This document shows, piece after piece, positions 36,650 to 47,465 of a DNA stretch of 64,000 bases (position 1 is its first letter; each line of letters opens with the position of its first letter). Source of the DNA: Heterobilharzia americana. Taxonomy: Eukaryota; Platyhelminthes; Trematoda; Strigeidida; Schistosomatidae. The DNA is taken from assembly GCA_944470555.2 (NCBI GenBank), contig OX104127.1, positions 30,023,661 through 30,087,660 on the forward strand, written 5' to 3'. The position numbers and the translations under genes are program-made. A model generated the notes under the pieces. It saw only the letters and a program-made list of their open reading frames with translations. It was not told the origin of the DNA and made no database searches.

Positions 36650-36781
36650 GCAACGACAATATAACTCTAAACGACTAATAGTATCGTTCAGTGGACCATT
36701 CTCAAGTTTTGCCAGAAAAAATCTGCTAAGAGCGGGCCAAGGAGTGACGCCTTAGCAACACCATCAGATTGCCGGTAGAGT

Positions 36782-37036
36782 TCATTGTTGAAAAGAAATT
36801 GTACATTCATCGTACACCTCAGAAAGAGTTCTTTCAATATATATTTCCACGCCGAGCTTCGTGAGTTCGTTGCAAATAAAGTCTACTGTCTCCATCAAAG
36901 GAACGTTGGTAAAAAGAGATGAAACAGCACACAAAATCATTAACTTATTGTTTACTTCCAGATCCTCAATCTTTCTGACAAATTCAAGGGTATCTTTGAG
37001 ATTGTACTTCACAACTTCTTTGTGGAGAGGCTTCAA
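36782..37036 (-). pseudogene. Penelope-like RT palm, motif A region
   Basis: It reads KYNLKDTLEFVRKIEDL, then LCAVSSLFTNVPLMETVDF, matching the family's SxDVSSLFTNVPL block with the catalytic aspartate replaced (LCAVSS). The next block (ELYRQSDGVAKASLLGPLLA) lies downstream in other frames, so at least one frameshift separates it from the 36649 frame. Confidence 0.75.
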
Positions 37037-37048
37037 AAGTTGTACTAA

Positions 37049-37411
37049 CTATTTTGCTGTTGTATGATAAGGAGAGTTAGTCATGTCAAGAACTGGTCGT
37101 AGAGGCAGACCGTTTTTATGCAGTTTCGGTAGACCGTAAGGTTTAGGTGTAATGGTTCCAGTAGGTTTCAGCATTTCGAAGATGCTTTCTGAAATTAAAC
37201 CTTGTTGATTTATCCTTTTCAGTGACTCGGTTAGATGTTTCTCGGTTTTCCCTGTTGTATCACCATAACCGGCTAATTTCTGAAATTTACTTTCATCACT
37301 AAGTAAAGAATTCATTTTGTCTGTGTACTCCTTTTTGTCCATTAAAACTATTCCTGATCTTCTATCTGGCTTGGCAAACACGATATTTGCATTAGTTTTA
37401 TTCTTTTTCAA
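37049..37411 (-). pseudogene. Penelope-like RT, N-terminal part
   Basis: It reads ANIVFAKPDRRSGIVLMDKK, then GTITPKPYGLPKLHKNG, then LPLRPVLDMTNSPYHTTAK. These are RT motifs 1-2 of Penelope-like elements (PKxYGLPKxHK). Confidence 0.8.
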
Positions 37412-37431
37412 GACTTCCCTATGTTTTTTTG

Positions 37432-38104
37432 TTAAATACTCTTCATACGGCCCCTACTACTCGAGTACTTCAGGCAACAGTCAACTAGTGTAATCTTAAG
37501 TCTGTCAATGTCTTCACTAGATGATGGTATCAAACCTTCCGTCTGTGTATACATGTTCTCAAAATGTATTTTCGTTTCCATCTTACTAATTCTATTACGA
37601 CTATCACAAAAGTTTGGTCCAAGTGACAAAACTTCTAACTGCATATCATGAAGACCGATACTAGAAAAATTATGCACAAGCTAACCTGGATTAGTCGGGA
37701 ATCTTATCTCTGGTGTACGGTTTTCAAGAGTTTTGATCAACTTAATGTACTTCTTTTCTTTCCGTGCACTGACCACATTCATCACATAACTCAAAAATTC
37801 CTGCTCTAAATTTTCCTGAAGCTCTTCTACAGCATGAAATCTCTCTGTAACATTTTTCAACATTTCAGTAGAATAAGATCTTAGAGAGTCAATCTGATTC
37901 AGAGTATAACGTTTCAGTGTGTGTTCTTGCACTGGGTCTAACCCTGGAGTGTCGTAAAGATTTCCAATATTCCTTAGGATAACAATTGGTTGAAATACAT
38001 TCAACGATGAGGTTTATATTAACCTTCACTTCACAGTGCCTTGCGCTGTACTTCAGATACTCATTGACAGTCTTCAAGGCAATTCGGTGCTCAGAAGATT
38101 TCAA
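37432..38104 (-). pseudogene. Penelope-like N-terminal region
   Basis: Three overlapping frames (38104-37889, 38004-37681 and 37677-37432) form the region ahead of the RT. They include YSTEMLKNVTERFHAVEE, ENRTPEIRFPTNPG and LVHNFSSIGLHDMQLEVLSL. Charged and helical, with no enzymatic motif. Continuity into the RT and position inside the direct repeats assign it to the element. Confidence 0.65.
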
Positions 38105-38131
38105 TACATTGAATATTCCCCTTTAGACATT

Positions 38132-38249
38132 TAGAAAAAGACTGACTGAGCGAAGAAATATATTCCTTTTCAATTAGGTCTTCGTCTTGGGCTCTACACT
38201 AATATATAGTTTTAAAATTTAATCAAATTACCAATCACGTGGTGATGTT
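38132..38249. repeat. direct repeat (pseudo-LTR), right copy
   Basis: Begins TAGAAAAAGACTGACTGAGC. It contains GGCTCTACACTAATATATAG, identical in the left copy, and ends CACGTGGTGATGTT. On the - strand it lies just upstream of the element's first coding part. The - strand just beyond its end reads CCGAAACATCACCACGTGAT. Confidence 0.85.
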
Positions 38250-39989
38250 TCGGAATGTTGTTGTCTTACATAGGATCTCCTCTCCGATGATATTTGTAAA
38301 GCAGGTTAATATGATGCACACTCGGTAGTTATTCATCGGGTGTAAGATGGGAGCTTAAAGTTCTACAGGTGGAAGTCGTATCTGTGATGGAAATTCAAAA
38401 ACGTACTCGGTTTGGTATTCGTAGCATAACAATACTCAATTTCCCTCTGCACAATTATTGTATCTTTAGGAATATGGTTAAGTAAATCAGTCACCGTTTG
38501 TCCTTCAGTTAATGATAATCTAAATCCATGGCAAAACTATTCTGATGCAGTCTGACTAATTTCTGTGCATAAAAACATTATAGATTTGTGGGAAAATATG
38601 GTTGATACCAGTGTTTCTTTAGAACACAATGCCTTACCGTTGATTTTGGAATCTCATGCTAAATATCGTAGAAACTGTACTTTAAGAATTCTGCTATAAG
38701 GTTATCATCAGTCTTTTCTTCCAACTGTGAGCATCGTTGAAATATTCTTTCAGATTTTGACTAATCCGGATTTACTCTTATAATTTCAGTTAGGTCGAAG
38801 TCGACAGTAATACTAATGGGTCAATATTATGTACATCAGTGGGATTATAGACATGACAGCACTTGAGCGCTTAGCTTCGTAAACTGTTAGCAGCACCGCC
38901 TAAATCATTTTCAGAAGCTCAATATCTCTCTCTCTCTCTCCCAGATGACATTATCATTTCAATGATAATTCAATGAGATGTAATGGTTATCTTGCTGAGA
39001 TCCTAACCGATACCTTACCTACAATTGACCCCAGTGTATCAGAACATCTTATAAATACGAGCCTGACCCCACGCCGATGAACGAAAACAGCCCAAGGACT
39101 GAAGGAATTGATCACGGATCTACGAATCAAGAGTACTAGGTCAATCTGAAGCTAATTTGAAGAAAACATTCTCTATGTGCGTTTGGAAATCTTCATAAAA
39201 GTTGATCATCTGAATATGTGTAGCTGTTGTACATGCTGAAATTAGCGAAAGACCTACTCTAATCAAAGTAGTCTGCCGGGTAAATGACATAATAGTATCA
39301 TTGGGATACACTTATATCAGTATTACTGATATGTTCAGTGTGAGTTTTTGTACGAAATTGTTTTTTAGAATATTTTAAGCTGAAGTCCATGTCAAATTAA
39401 ATGCCTAATTTGTACCCTATAATAAGTCTGAATCTAGACATACTTTCGTCGCTTATTTCACAAATAGAATTGGACTCTATTCACTTTCTAACTATTGGAA
39501 AATACGTAGAGAACATAAAAGTTATCATGAGATGCTGTGGCTACGTTACAGAAAAAGAATTGCAGTCAAGCCAGATTTTTCACGAAATACCTCTCATTCA
39601 CTAAAATAACGTGATGAGAAGTAAATTCATTACTGGATTTATACACCACCTTGATTTGACTGTAATCAGCGTAACAGCTGAAAGATATGCTCATTCATTC
39701 ATTTATTCATTATACTTAAAAGTAGTTCGCAGGCATGTTCACTAGCATCAGCTGACTTGCAGTAACAGCAGAAAACTGAGATAATAAATAGGTTTCAGGA
39801 CATAACCACAAGATGCTATAGTTTTTGACTTTGAAATTGACTCTTTCAAAAGTATAACCGAGGATAAAAAAAATTAACTTCATAATTCATTTCAATTTTT
39901 ATTCCACATATCGAATAACTGTGAAGATATAAGAGAGATTTTACTGTTGGTGTAAAGTATGGTTTATGACCAGTGTAAGTTGAAGAAAT
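38250..39989. other. no gene seen
   Basis: AT-rich spacer with a short CT run at 38924-38941. The 67-codon frame 39401-39604 shows no recognisable domain. Confidence 0.5.
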
Positions 39990-40002
39990 TGGTTCTAGCC
40001 TT

Positions 40003-40518
40003 GTGTTATCGGGGAGTCAAACAATCCTAAACACAGTAAAGACAGTAAAGAAGTGCACGTTAACAACCTATAAGTGCCGTGAAAAACCAGGTAATCACAT
40101 ACTTGTGAGAGACAGAAACTCACCAGTCACACCGGTACACCCCACTGTTGAGTCTTGTCACATCCGAAACACAGGTAGTGCATCGTCTAGCGAACTAAAT
40201 ACCGGAAATTCTTTTGCCCACCGAGGCTTAAGAGACATAGTAAGTTACTTTACAAGCCACAGTAGCCTTTTTACGCTTCTACTTATTAATTCCCGCTCGT
40301 TACTTAGGAAAATATCTGACCTAAGGACAATAGTTTTACTAACCAAACCCATAGCATTACTAGTTACTGAGTCATGGTGTACTGACTCAATCCTAGACAT
40401 GGACCTGTGTATAGATGGTTATACTCTTTGTCGCACTAATCGTGATCACAAGCGTGGTGGAAGCTGTTTGATCTATGTATGTAGCATTGCTACTTCAAAT
40501 AAGATTGGGTCATTATAA
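40003..40518 (+). pseudogene. CR1-like endonuclease, N-terminal part
   Basis: This 171-codon frame opens with a poorly conserved leader. It continues into the apurinic-like endonuclease start (LLINSRSLLRKISDL, then TESWC with the catalytic glutamate) and RGGSCLIYV. It is followed by a stop and a frame change to the 40551 frame. Confidence 0.75.
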
Positions 40519-40550
40519 ACGGTACTAACTACAAAATCCTCATAGGCTGT

Positions 40551-41090
40551 GTGTATAGAGCTCCATGTTCAACAAAAGAAAATGATGAACTGATGGCTAG
40601 ATCGTTTGCCCACACTGGATCCCTCACTGTTAACTTCAAACTGATTGTAGGTGACTTTAACTTACCTGAAGTTAACTGGGAGGCCGGTCGCGGCCCACAG
40701 CGACTTGGTGAAATGCTTGCTGTCATAGATATCTATGGCTGGAAGCAATACGTCCAGCAGCCCACGCGTGGAGATAGTGCACTGGACCTAGTCTGTTGCT
40801 GTGACATCATCCCTGTCACTACCTACGTTAGTAGTGAATTCTCTAACAGTGGCCATAGGATGGTATTCTGTTGCTTACCAACTCTTCCTCCGAATAAGAA
40901 AAACAAGCAATCTTCAAATTATACCCGGCATCGAAGCTACAAGAATATAGAATTGGAAGTACTCATCGAGCTCATCAGGCGCTCTCCATGGGATGACTAC
41001 TTTACCACAGCCTCATTAAGACACCCTCTCACTTTTCTACAGAAATATGGAGCTATGTCTAGATACTGTTGCTCCTGTGAAAACAGTTAA
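40551..41090 (+). pseudogene. CR1-like endonuclease, C-terminal part
   Basis: It contains VGDFNLPEVNWE (catalytic D and N), GWKQYVQQPTRGDSALDLV and FSNSGHRMVFC (the SDH box altered to SGH). The change to SGH would damage the active site. Confidence 0.8.
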
Positions 41091-41275
41091 GGTTCATGAG
41101 GAGCCAGACCCATATATCCCTAAAATATTCCGCAGTAAACTTAGGAAATTATCATCACAATACCACTCGTCAAAATACTTCATGTCACTGCACTCAATTT
41201 ATGAGACTTACGAATCTATTAAGACACTACGTGCGAAACACGCAGTAAACGAAGAGTGGCTCTAGAATACACAAG

Positions 41276-41908
41276 TTGACATCTCTTTTGAGTAAACGTC
41301 TGCAGCCATCGAGAGATGTAGCCTGTTTACTACATAATGGAATGGTACACAACGATCTCCTCAAGATTAGTGAACTGTTTAGCGAATCATTCGCAAACTT
41401 CAACCATAGTAATTTTAACCCCACTAGTTTTACTCCAATTACTACCGGTTCATGTACTAGAGTGGTGTTGACTGTCAAAAGTATCGCAGAGGCTATCAAA
41501 AGCCTGAGACTATCGACAGGTACGGAGATAGATGGCCGAAACTCAATAGTCATCAGAAATAAAGGTGACGATATGCCGCTGTTCTTGCTTAAGATATTCA
41601 CACTATCAATAGGAAGTGGGGAGTATCCCAGAGAGTGGGAAACTAGCTTCATAGGTCCTCGCTACAAGTCCAGTGACAAAGCGAATGCTAGTAACTACAG
41701 ACCTATCAACATAAGACCAGTCGTCTCCCAAATTATGGAAAAAGTGATTAAGAGCAGCATGTCTGACTACCTACTTAGAGAAAACCTCATCACAAAGTCT
41801 CAGCACGGTTTCACTAAAAACAAGTCTTGCGTTACTTACCATTTCGATAGACGTGGTTGGCTTAGCATAGGCAGCGACAACCTAGAAGTGTCTATCGAAG
41901 TATGCTAG
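41276..41908 (+). pseudogene. CR1-like RT, N-terminal part
   Basis: It reads SLRLSTGTEIDGRNSIVI, then YREWET-type EYPREWETSFI, then NASNYRPINIRPVVSQIM, then SQHGFTKNKSC: RT motifs 0-2a. The palm is missing after the cysteine, and the last 20 codons do not fit the family. Confidence 0.8.
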
Positions 41909-42708
41909 ATCTTGGTCTTAGATATTCCAGTGACTTAACATTCTCCGAACAAACGGCTTGTATCACATCTAAGTCACGTAGACTCCTTGGATGCATCGTC
42001 CATAACTTTTATAGCACTGAATCAAGGGTCCTACTCTACAGGGTGAGCATCCGTCCAATTTTAGAATGCTGCCCGTTTATCCTAAGTGGCCTTCGTGCAA
42101 GCAACAAAGGAAAAATTGAAGGAGTACAACGCCACTTTACACTAAGAGCGCTCGGAGCTGACTGCAGCCTAGACTACATCTCCAGATGCCACATGCTAGG
42201 ACTGGAACCTCTCTGGAAGAGGCAACTTAGAATGAATCTTATATTTTACTATAAATTACTTCGTAAATAAATGCACTCATGTGGCCCGGAAATCAAAATA
42301 GTTGTAACATCTACTCACTATTTACGTAATCACAGTCTTTTAGCTGAAAATGAGTATTGTAAGACCAAATTGCGAGGAATCTTCTTCCTCAATAAGTCCT
42401 CTGACATCTGGAATAGGCTTCCTGAGGAAATACGTACTGCAGGCTTATTATACATATTTCGTTCTTCACTTAATAAGCTCCTTACATATGATGGGTCTAT
42501 CACTCGCCTAGGCACTAACTATACGTTCTGGGCTAGTGGAAACATACTAGAATCTCTAAACTTATGGAGTAGGGCTATCAGAAATTTGAAGTACCTTTCA
42601 CCTCAATGGACTTACGAAGGGTGTTTGACTACTAGTCCATCTGGTTGGATTGTGCACTACAAATACACAGTCAGTGTTCCCTTCAAGTTTACCAACAAAA
42701 ACAAATAA
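41902..42708 (+). pseudogene. CR1-like RT thumb and C-terminus
   Basis: Two consecutive frames, 41902-42270 and 42271-42708, separated by one stop. They read DLGLRYSSDLTFSEQ, then YRVSIRPILECCPFIL, then FFLNKSSDIWNRLPEEIRTA. The last is the conserved WNxLP block of CR1/Jockey C-termini. Ends close to an A-rich stretch at 42720-42740. Confidence 0.8.
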
Positions 42709-42720
42709 CTTGCGTGAACT

Positions 42721-43340
42721 TCATTTAATAAAAAAAGGAAGAGTTATTCTTATACGCATAAATTAAAGTTTACATATCGTTCGAATGACTCTAAAAAGAC
42801 AAGAACTTCTCTTTTCTCAGTTTGTCTTCGGTGGTATTCGATTATCCGGCTTTTCCTAGCGCTTTCTTTTCTCTTCTCTTCTCAGTATCAGCCTGACGAG
42901 AAAGTCCTAAGCATTAATTTAATCAAAAATTATCAACTTACTGAAAATCTTACTTCGTACGTAATATTGGGAACTGATATTAGAAGTATTCGACTGGTTT
43001 GCCCCCGATTTCCTGTTTCTTGAACAGCTTCACAATCAACTCACCTCCCTACCAGTACCCTGAATAATACCACACATGAAACCTCAAGCACAACAACTGG
43101 TCTCCGATTTCTGGTCCGTCACAAATACAACGGAAATTTGGATAAACAATCAAACCCGAGAGATCACTTTACCTAACGGCAACACATCCATAATAATGCT
43201 GTGCAACAGATTTTTCGAGTACTTTATCTTGTATGAATCCATCTAACAGAAGTCGATTAACAACCAATGTATTTCCTTGTCAATGCTGCACACTTTAATG
43301 TGAAATCTATGAAGTTTGACATATGTATAATATTCAGCAC
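42721..43340. other. gap between two convergent CR1-like elements
   Basis: No open frame or recognised repeat. Begins with an A-rich run (the 3' tail of the + element). The 3' end of the - element lies near 43340-43350. Confidence 0.5.
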
Positions 43341-43632
43341 TGTTTCAGTTATCAGGATAGTAGGCCGGTTGGCCTGTGTTGATCCTAGCAGAAGATATCT
43401 CTGTCAAGATCTAGTTTTTCCGTGAACGCGTTGATAGAAGGTGCTGATACTACCTGTTGAGTCAAGGAGTTCCAGTCGTTGATAACACGATGGGAGAAAC
43501 GCAGATTCACGCTAAGTTGATTCGATCGCGGTTTTTGAGTTTTTTTTTGTGATGCCCTCCGAGAGAGTCAGTCCTAGCAGGGATGAAAAAATAGGACGTC
43601 AGTACCGAAGTCATTATTAAGAATACGAAATG

Positions 43633-44404
43633 TCAGTATGAGGTCACCCCGTCTTCTACGTAAGACAGTGGGAATAAGTTAAGCTGATCTAGTCGTTTCT
43701 CATAGGACAGATTCAAAAGGCCTGCCACAAGCTTAGTACCTACCCTTTGAACATGCTCGAGTGCATCAGCATCTTTTTTTAGACATGGGCTGGCCGCCTG
43801 AATGCAGCGTTTCAAGTCAGGTCTAACGTCAGTAGAGTATTCTGAACATGTCCTTATCAAAACATTTGGAAGCTCTGAGGAAGGACCATAATACGCGAAA
43901 GCCCTTTGCTGCAGCTGCATTACAGCTTGCCGAGGTTTCTAAATCGTGACTAATGATGACACCCAAGTTTTTTAGTTCAAAGACTGGGAGTAGCGGTGTA
44001 CCATCAATGGAATACTGGAAACAATTGCTGTGACCAATGTGCATTATTGCACTTTTGATAGAGTTGATTTCCAGGCACCAAAGTTTGGACCAACCTACTA
44101 GTTCATCTAAATCTGCCTGAGGTGCATACCTATCTGCATCACTGCGTGTGGCTCTCCAAATCTTTACATCATCGGCGAATAAAAGTACCGAAGAGTTGAG
44201 CACATTTCGCAATTCGTTGATACATAACAAGAAAAGTAGTGGACCTAGGATTGTTCCTTGAGGAACTCCACTCATCACAGGAATCCACCCGGATAGTGTC
44301 CCACTTACCCTTACTCTGCCTTCTATCGTATAAAAAGTCCCTAATCCAAGCTTGCAATGAAGCACCAAACCCGAAGGAGGAGAGCTTTCCCAGTAATTTC
44401 CCAT
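43633..44404 (-). pseudogene. CR1-like RT palm (FADD) to C-terminus
   Basis: Frames 44404-43829 and 43920-43633. The first holds RVRVSGTLSGWIPVMSGVPQ, SVLLFADDVKIWRATRSDAD and ELKNLGVIISHDLETSASC. The second holds LEHVQRVGTKLVAGLLNLSY and EKRLDQLNLFPLSY, the typical CR1 thumb/C-terminal blocks. Catalytic FADD is intact. Confidence 0.85.
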
Positions 44405-44851
44405 GCGACACTGTCGAATGCCTTACTGAAGTCTATATACACGGCATCTGTTGGCAGCTTGCAATCACGGGCTGGAACCCATTCCTCTCTTACGATAAGG
44501 AGGTTAGTTAGACAGCAGTGTCCAGCACGAAAACCATGTTGCTGTGGTGCCAAAAAACTGGTTGATTCAACATATTTAAATATCTTGTCACGAACTCTTT
44601 TTTTCTAAAATCTTAACAACTATGCTAGTTAGACTCACAGGGCGGTAGTTAGACACCAAATGGCGACTACCGGTTTTAAAAACTGGGCTGATTATGGCAT
44701 CTTTCCAGTCTCTAGGGTGGCGAGTCTGAGTTAGGGACATATTGAAAAGATCCATGACTGGCTCAGCAATGATGTCCGCTAGCGAAGATAGAAGTCTGAG
44801 ATGTAACTCACCGGGACCCAGAGATTTTCCAGATTTAAGGTTAATGAGCAA
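44341..44851 (-). pseudogene. CR1-like RT, N-terminal part
   Basis: Frames 44851-44588 (SGKSLGPGELHLRLLSSLAD, SNYRPVSLTSIVVKILEK) and 44553-44341 (QQHGFRAGHCCLTNLL, TDAVYIDFSKAFDSVAWE). A one-base shift near 44590 separates them and another near 44400 leads to the palm frame. Confidence 0.85.
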
Positions 44852-45149
44852 CTGTAAGACTTTCCTTTGTTGTGAACATAATACCTATTAGTGGAACAGC
44901 GCTGACACCATTATTTAGCACTTCATCGTCATGATTTACAGAGTAGACTTCACTAAAGTAATCAGATAGACATTCAGCTTTGGACAGATTAGATTTCGCC
45001 AGACTATCGGACTTCTCATCCGTCGCCAGAGAAGGAATTCCACCTTTTCTTTTAGTCCTCCTTCTGATGAATGCGAACAGTCTTTCAAGACAATTTTGGC
45101 AATCCCTCACAAACTGCTTCTCGTAGGACATTTGAGACCGTGTAACCAA
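44841..45149 (-). pseudogene. CR1-like ORF2 linker
   Basis: The 102-codon frame between endonuclease and RT. It contains RDCQNCLERLFAFIRRRTKR and KAECLSDYFSEVYSVNHDDE, the latter a conserved block before the RT of CR1 elements. Confidence 0.7.
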
Positions 45150-45397
45150 AGTTTTGCAGAGATTACGGGCTTTACAGTACTGTCTTCAATGTTTCCAGTC
45201 TAGTTTCTGAAAACAAGTCCCATAAACGTTTCCTCTGCCTTAACAGTCTCTTAATGTCTTTATTAAATCACGGAGGGCGATGCGAGGATCGTCGTGGAAT
45301 CAAACATGGAGTAAATGGCGTCGTTACCTCTTCAAATAGAGTTCTAAACCTATTCTATGCATTCTCAATTGATGAGTCCTTGTCGACGGTCCAATCC

Positions 45398-46202
45398 CTA
45401 CCGACTGCGCAATCCCTTATACTTCAAAATGTCTGCACGCCATACATTAGGTCTAGGGAAGGCAGTGTAATAACCAAACTCATTAGTCCGAAAACCAAAG
45501 GTTAGTAATACATGGTCGCTGTTAGCTAAGTGTCGTAGATCCAGGATGTCTTCACATTGATGGGTTGAAACTAAATCTAATGACGATGGCGTGTTCAAAA
45601 TCGTAACGTGTTGCACATGTTACGTTTTGAACTAAAGCTGATTCTAAGACTGTCGAGAGTAAGTCATTTTCGAAGGAACCATCCGATGGTGACATTGTTA
45701 GCTGCGTCCAGTTTATGTGTGGAGCATTCAGATCTCCAACTATTAGGCACCTGTTGCTTTCACTCCAGTTACGTATATGGGTTAGCACGAAGTCATTTGC
45801 AGGGCAGGATAGACTACGGTAAATGATCCCGATAGTACAGAAACCTTGCTTTGACTTCAGCTCGCAACTGGCCACTTCACAGGTCCTGCATTCATGTGCT
45901 TCAGAAGTGATTAATCGTAAGTGAACGTCATCCCGAAACACATAGTAGTAGGCCGCCACCTTTGCGACCCACAACCCTATCCGTCTTACACAGTAATACC
46001 CTGTGAGGAGTAACGTAAAATCTAAATCCTTCATTAAGCAGGTTTCAGTAAGGGCTACTATGTCAGGACCTAGTTCACAGATTAGAGTCTCGACGTCTGT
46101 CATTTTGCGTTTGATACTGCGGACGTTAGTGTAGATAACTTTCATTGTGTTGGAAGAGTTCCATGAACCACCCATATAGGCCTTGGAAGCATTCGCTTCC
46201 AA
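45398..46202 (-). pseudogene. CR1-like endonuclease
   Basis: Frame 46202-45552 reads MKVIYTNVRSIKRKMTDVET, then PDIVALTETCLMKDL, then NRCLIVGDLNAPHINWTQL. These give N, E and D/N catalytic positions. The end of the domain (LDLVSTHQCEDILDLRHLAN, SDHVLLTFGF) continues in frame 45616-45398 after a shift near 45600. Confidence 0.85.
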
Positions 46203-46365
46203 GACCTCACAACCCGACTATTTTAAGATCATTTTCTCCATTAGCTTGTCGAGCCTTCTTTTATTTCTATGCGGTCCTCGAGGGGCCAGTCAGTTCGGAT
46301 GCAGATATCCAAATTTCGTAGTTTGGACGCGTTACTTAAGAGTACATCCACTTCACCCTTGTTGT

Positions 46366-46674
46366 CTAAAACAACCTTGAAATTCTCTTTTCATCAGGTT
46401 TTTCGTCCGTTTTCTTACCTAGTCTAACTACTTTGGAGATGTGTACCCTTTTAGAAAATTCAGGCAGAATATATCTGATGGCCAACTCGACTAGTTGCAG
46501 GTCATGGCCGTGACGTATTGAAGCATCTTTGTTTGATGACTCCTCAACACTCCAGAAGATTAAAATGGGTGTTTGAGTGGAATCCTTCGAAACCTTCTCA
46601 ATAGGTTTCATGAGCTTAGTATCTCCCATGATAACTTTGGCAGTCTCTTCGGATGCTTTCTTGGAGAAATCCAT
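46366..46674 (-). pseudogene. CR1-like ORF1, C-terminal part
   Basis: A 102-codon charged frame (ELAIRYILPEFSKRVHISK, VVRLGKK) between the LTR insertion and the endonuclease. It is assigned to ORF1 by position and composition. Confidence 0.55.
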
Positions 46675-46830
46675 GTAGATTCGTTGACCACTTTTACAGA
46701 GTCAATGCTGTTACCGGAGATGCAGTCTTTCAGTGAATCCTCAGGCATTATGGTTGGTGTACCATTTCCCTCAGCTTTCTCTTGCGTCGAGTACGCTTCG
46801 GAACTGGTATAATTTCACCAATCTTATCAC

Positions 46831-47102
46831 CAGCATCCACTAATGGCGAAAAAAGGAAGTATGACTGAAAACGATCCAAACTTTAACACTCTGTATATGC
46901 TGAAAAGTGGCATTTTCTTACTAATTTCATGACTTGTGTAATCTGTTTTTAATCTAATTTAATGACCTCCATTCCGTACCATTCAGACCCCGTAAAATCT
47001 TGTGCATTTTCCAACATATATCAATGTGATGATGTCTGTAAACTGGCTTCTCTCATGTTAAATTACTTATATGAGAATAAAATATTTGTTTATTATTTAT
47101 TA
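46831..47102 (+). mobile_element. solo LTR inserted in CR1 ORF1
   Basis: This segment matches the reverse complement of 49314-49590 nearly base for base: GCGAAAAAAGG ... GAAAACGATCCAAACTTTAA ... GCTTCTC ... AATATTTGTTTATTATTTA. No gag or pol adjoins it, so it is a solo LTR of the gypsy-type family whose gag lies at 48.6-49.25 kb. It interrupts ORF1 of the - strand CR1 element. Exact ends and any target duplication could not be fixed by eye. Confidence 0.75.
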
Positions 47103-47193
47103 GTCCACTGAGAGGTCCTGTGTCAGATATATTAACGATAACACTTGCAGCGTCATCATCTGATGCCACATTAGAGTGACAGCTATCATTTCC

Positions 47194-47439
47194 TTACAGC
47201 TGTTTTTTGACAAATAAATTTTCAACAGCTTTTCGGATGAGGGTTGGCAACGGCTTGCAGCAGAAATCACATAACCAGGGAGAAGCTGGTTTGCTGCAAC
47301 GCTTGTACCCGGTCGGCGTCAATTCGGTACAAACTTTGTGGAACCAACATTCACATGCATCACATTGCGTATCTTCATCCACCGGAAATTTACAGCTGGG
47401 ACGACCGCAAACATGATTATTGCTGATCATGTTATTCAC
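47194..47439 (-). pseudogene. CR1-like ORF1 PHD-type zinc finger
   Basis: The 81-codon frame contains CGRPSCKFPVDEDTQCDACE, then CWFHKVCTELT, then WLCDFCCK. The cysteine/histidine spacing (CxxxxC, CxxC, HxxC, CxxC) is that of the PHD finger found in CR1 ORF1 proteins. It starts MNNMISNNHV and is cut off from the rest of ORF1 by the LTR at 46831-47102. Confidence 0.8.
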
Positions 47440-47465
47440 TAGTACCGTGTACTAACTTAAGTACT

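Larger units (their letters stand above)
35395..38249 (-). mobile_element. Penelope-like retroelement between direct repeats
   Basis: On the - strand the element carries, in order, an N-terminal region (38104 to about 37432), RT N-part (37411-37049), palm (37036 to about 36600) and RT C-part plus GIY-YIG endonuclease (36649-35753). It is flanked by 117-bp direct repeats at 35395-35511 and 38132-38249, like the pseudo-LTRs of Penelope-like elements. Frames are broken in a few places, but all domains are present, so this is the least damaged Penelope copy in the window. It belongs to a different lineage from the 28.6-30.6 kb copy (MDDT versus VDDT palm). Confidence 0.85.
39990..42720 (+). mobile_element. 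CR1-like non-LTR retrotransposon, RT core deleted
   Basis: An ORF2-type polyprotein is spread over frames. The endonuclease start reads LLINSRSLLRKISDLRTIV, then LLVTESWCTD, then YTLCRTNRDHKRGGSC. The endonuclease middle reads FKLIVGDFNLPEVNWEAG. RT N-part motifs are EYPREWETSFIGPRYKS, SNYRPINIRPVVSQIMEKVI and LITKSQHGFTKNKSC. Near 41830-41905 the sequence jumps to DLGLRYSSDLTFSEQ and the thumb/C-terminal region. The catalytic FxKAFD, GVPQGS and YADD boxes are absent. It faces the 43.3-47.5 kb element tail to tail. Confidence 0.8.
43341..47465 (-). mobile_element. CR1-like non-LTR retrotransposon with ORF1 PHD finger
   Basis: Nearly full-length in content. ORF1 has a PHD finger (47439-47194) and a second part (46674-46366). 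ORF2 has endonuclease (46202 to about 45400), linker (45149-44841), RT (44851-43829) and C-terminus (to about 43350). The palm keeps YIDFSKAFDSVAWE, SGVPQGTILGPLLF and LLFADDVKIWRA. Multiple frameshifts break it. ORF1 is split by an LTR inserted in the opposite orientation at 46831-47102, so it was dead or killed by that insertion. It belongs to a different family from the 40-42.7 kb copy. Confidence 0.85.

Noticed and set aside
38924..38941. CT-rich run as a possible regulatory element
   Set aside because: Short simple repeat with no gene nearby.
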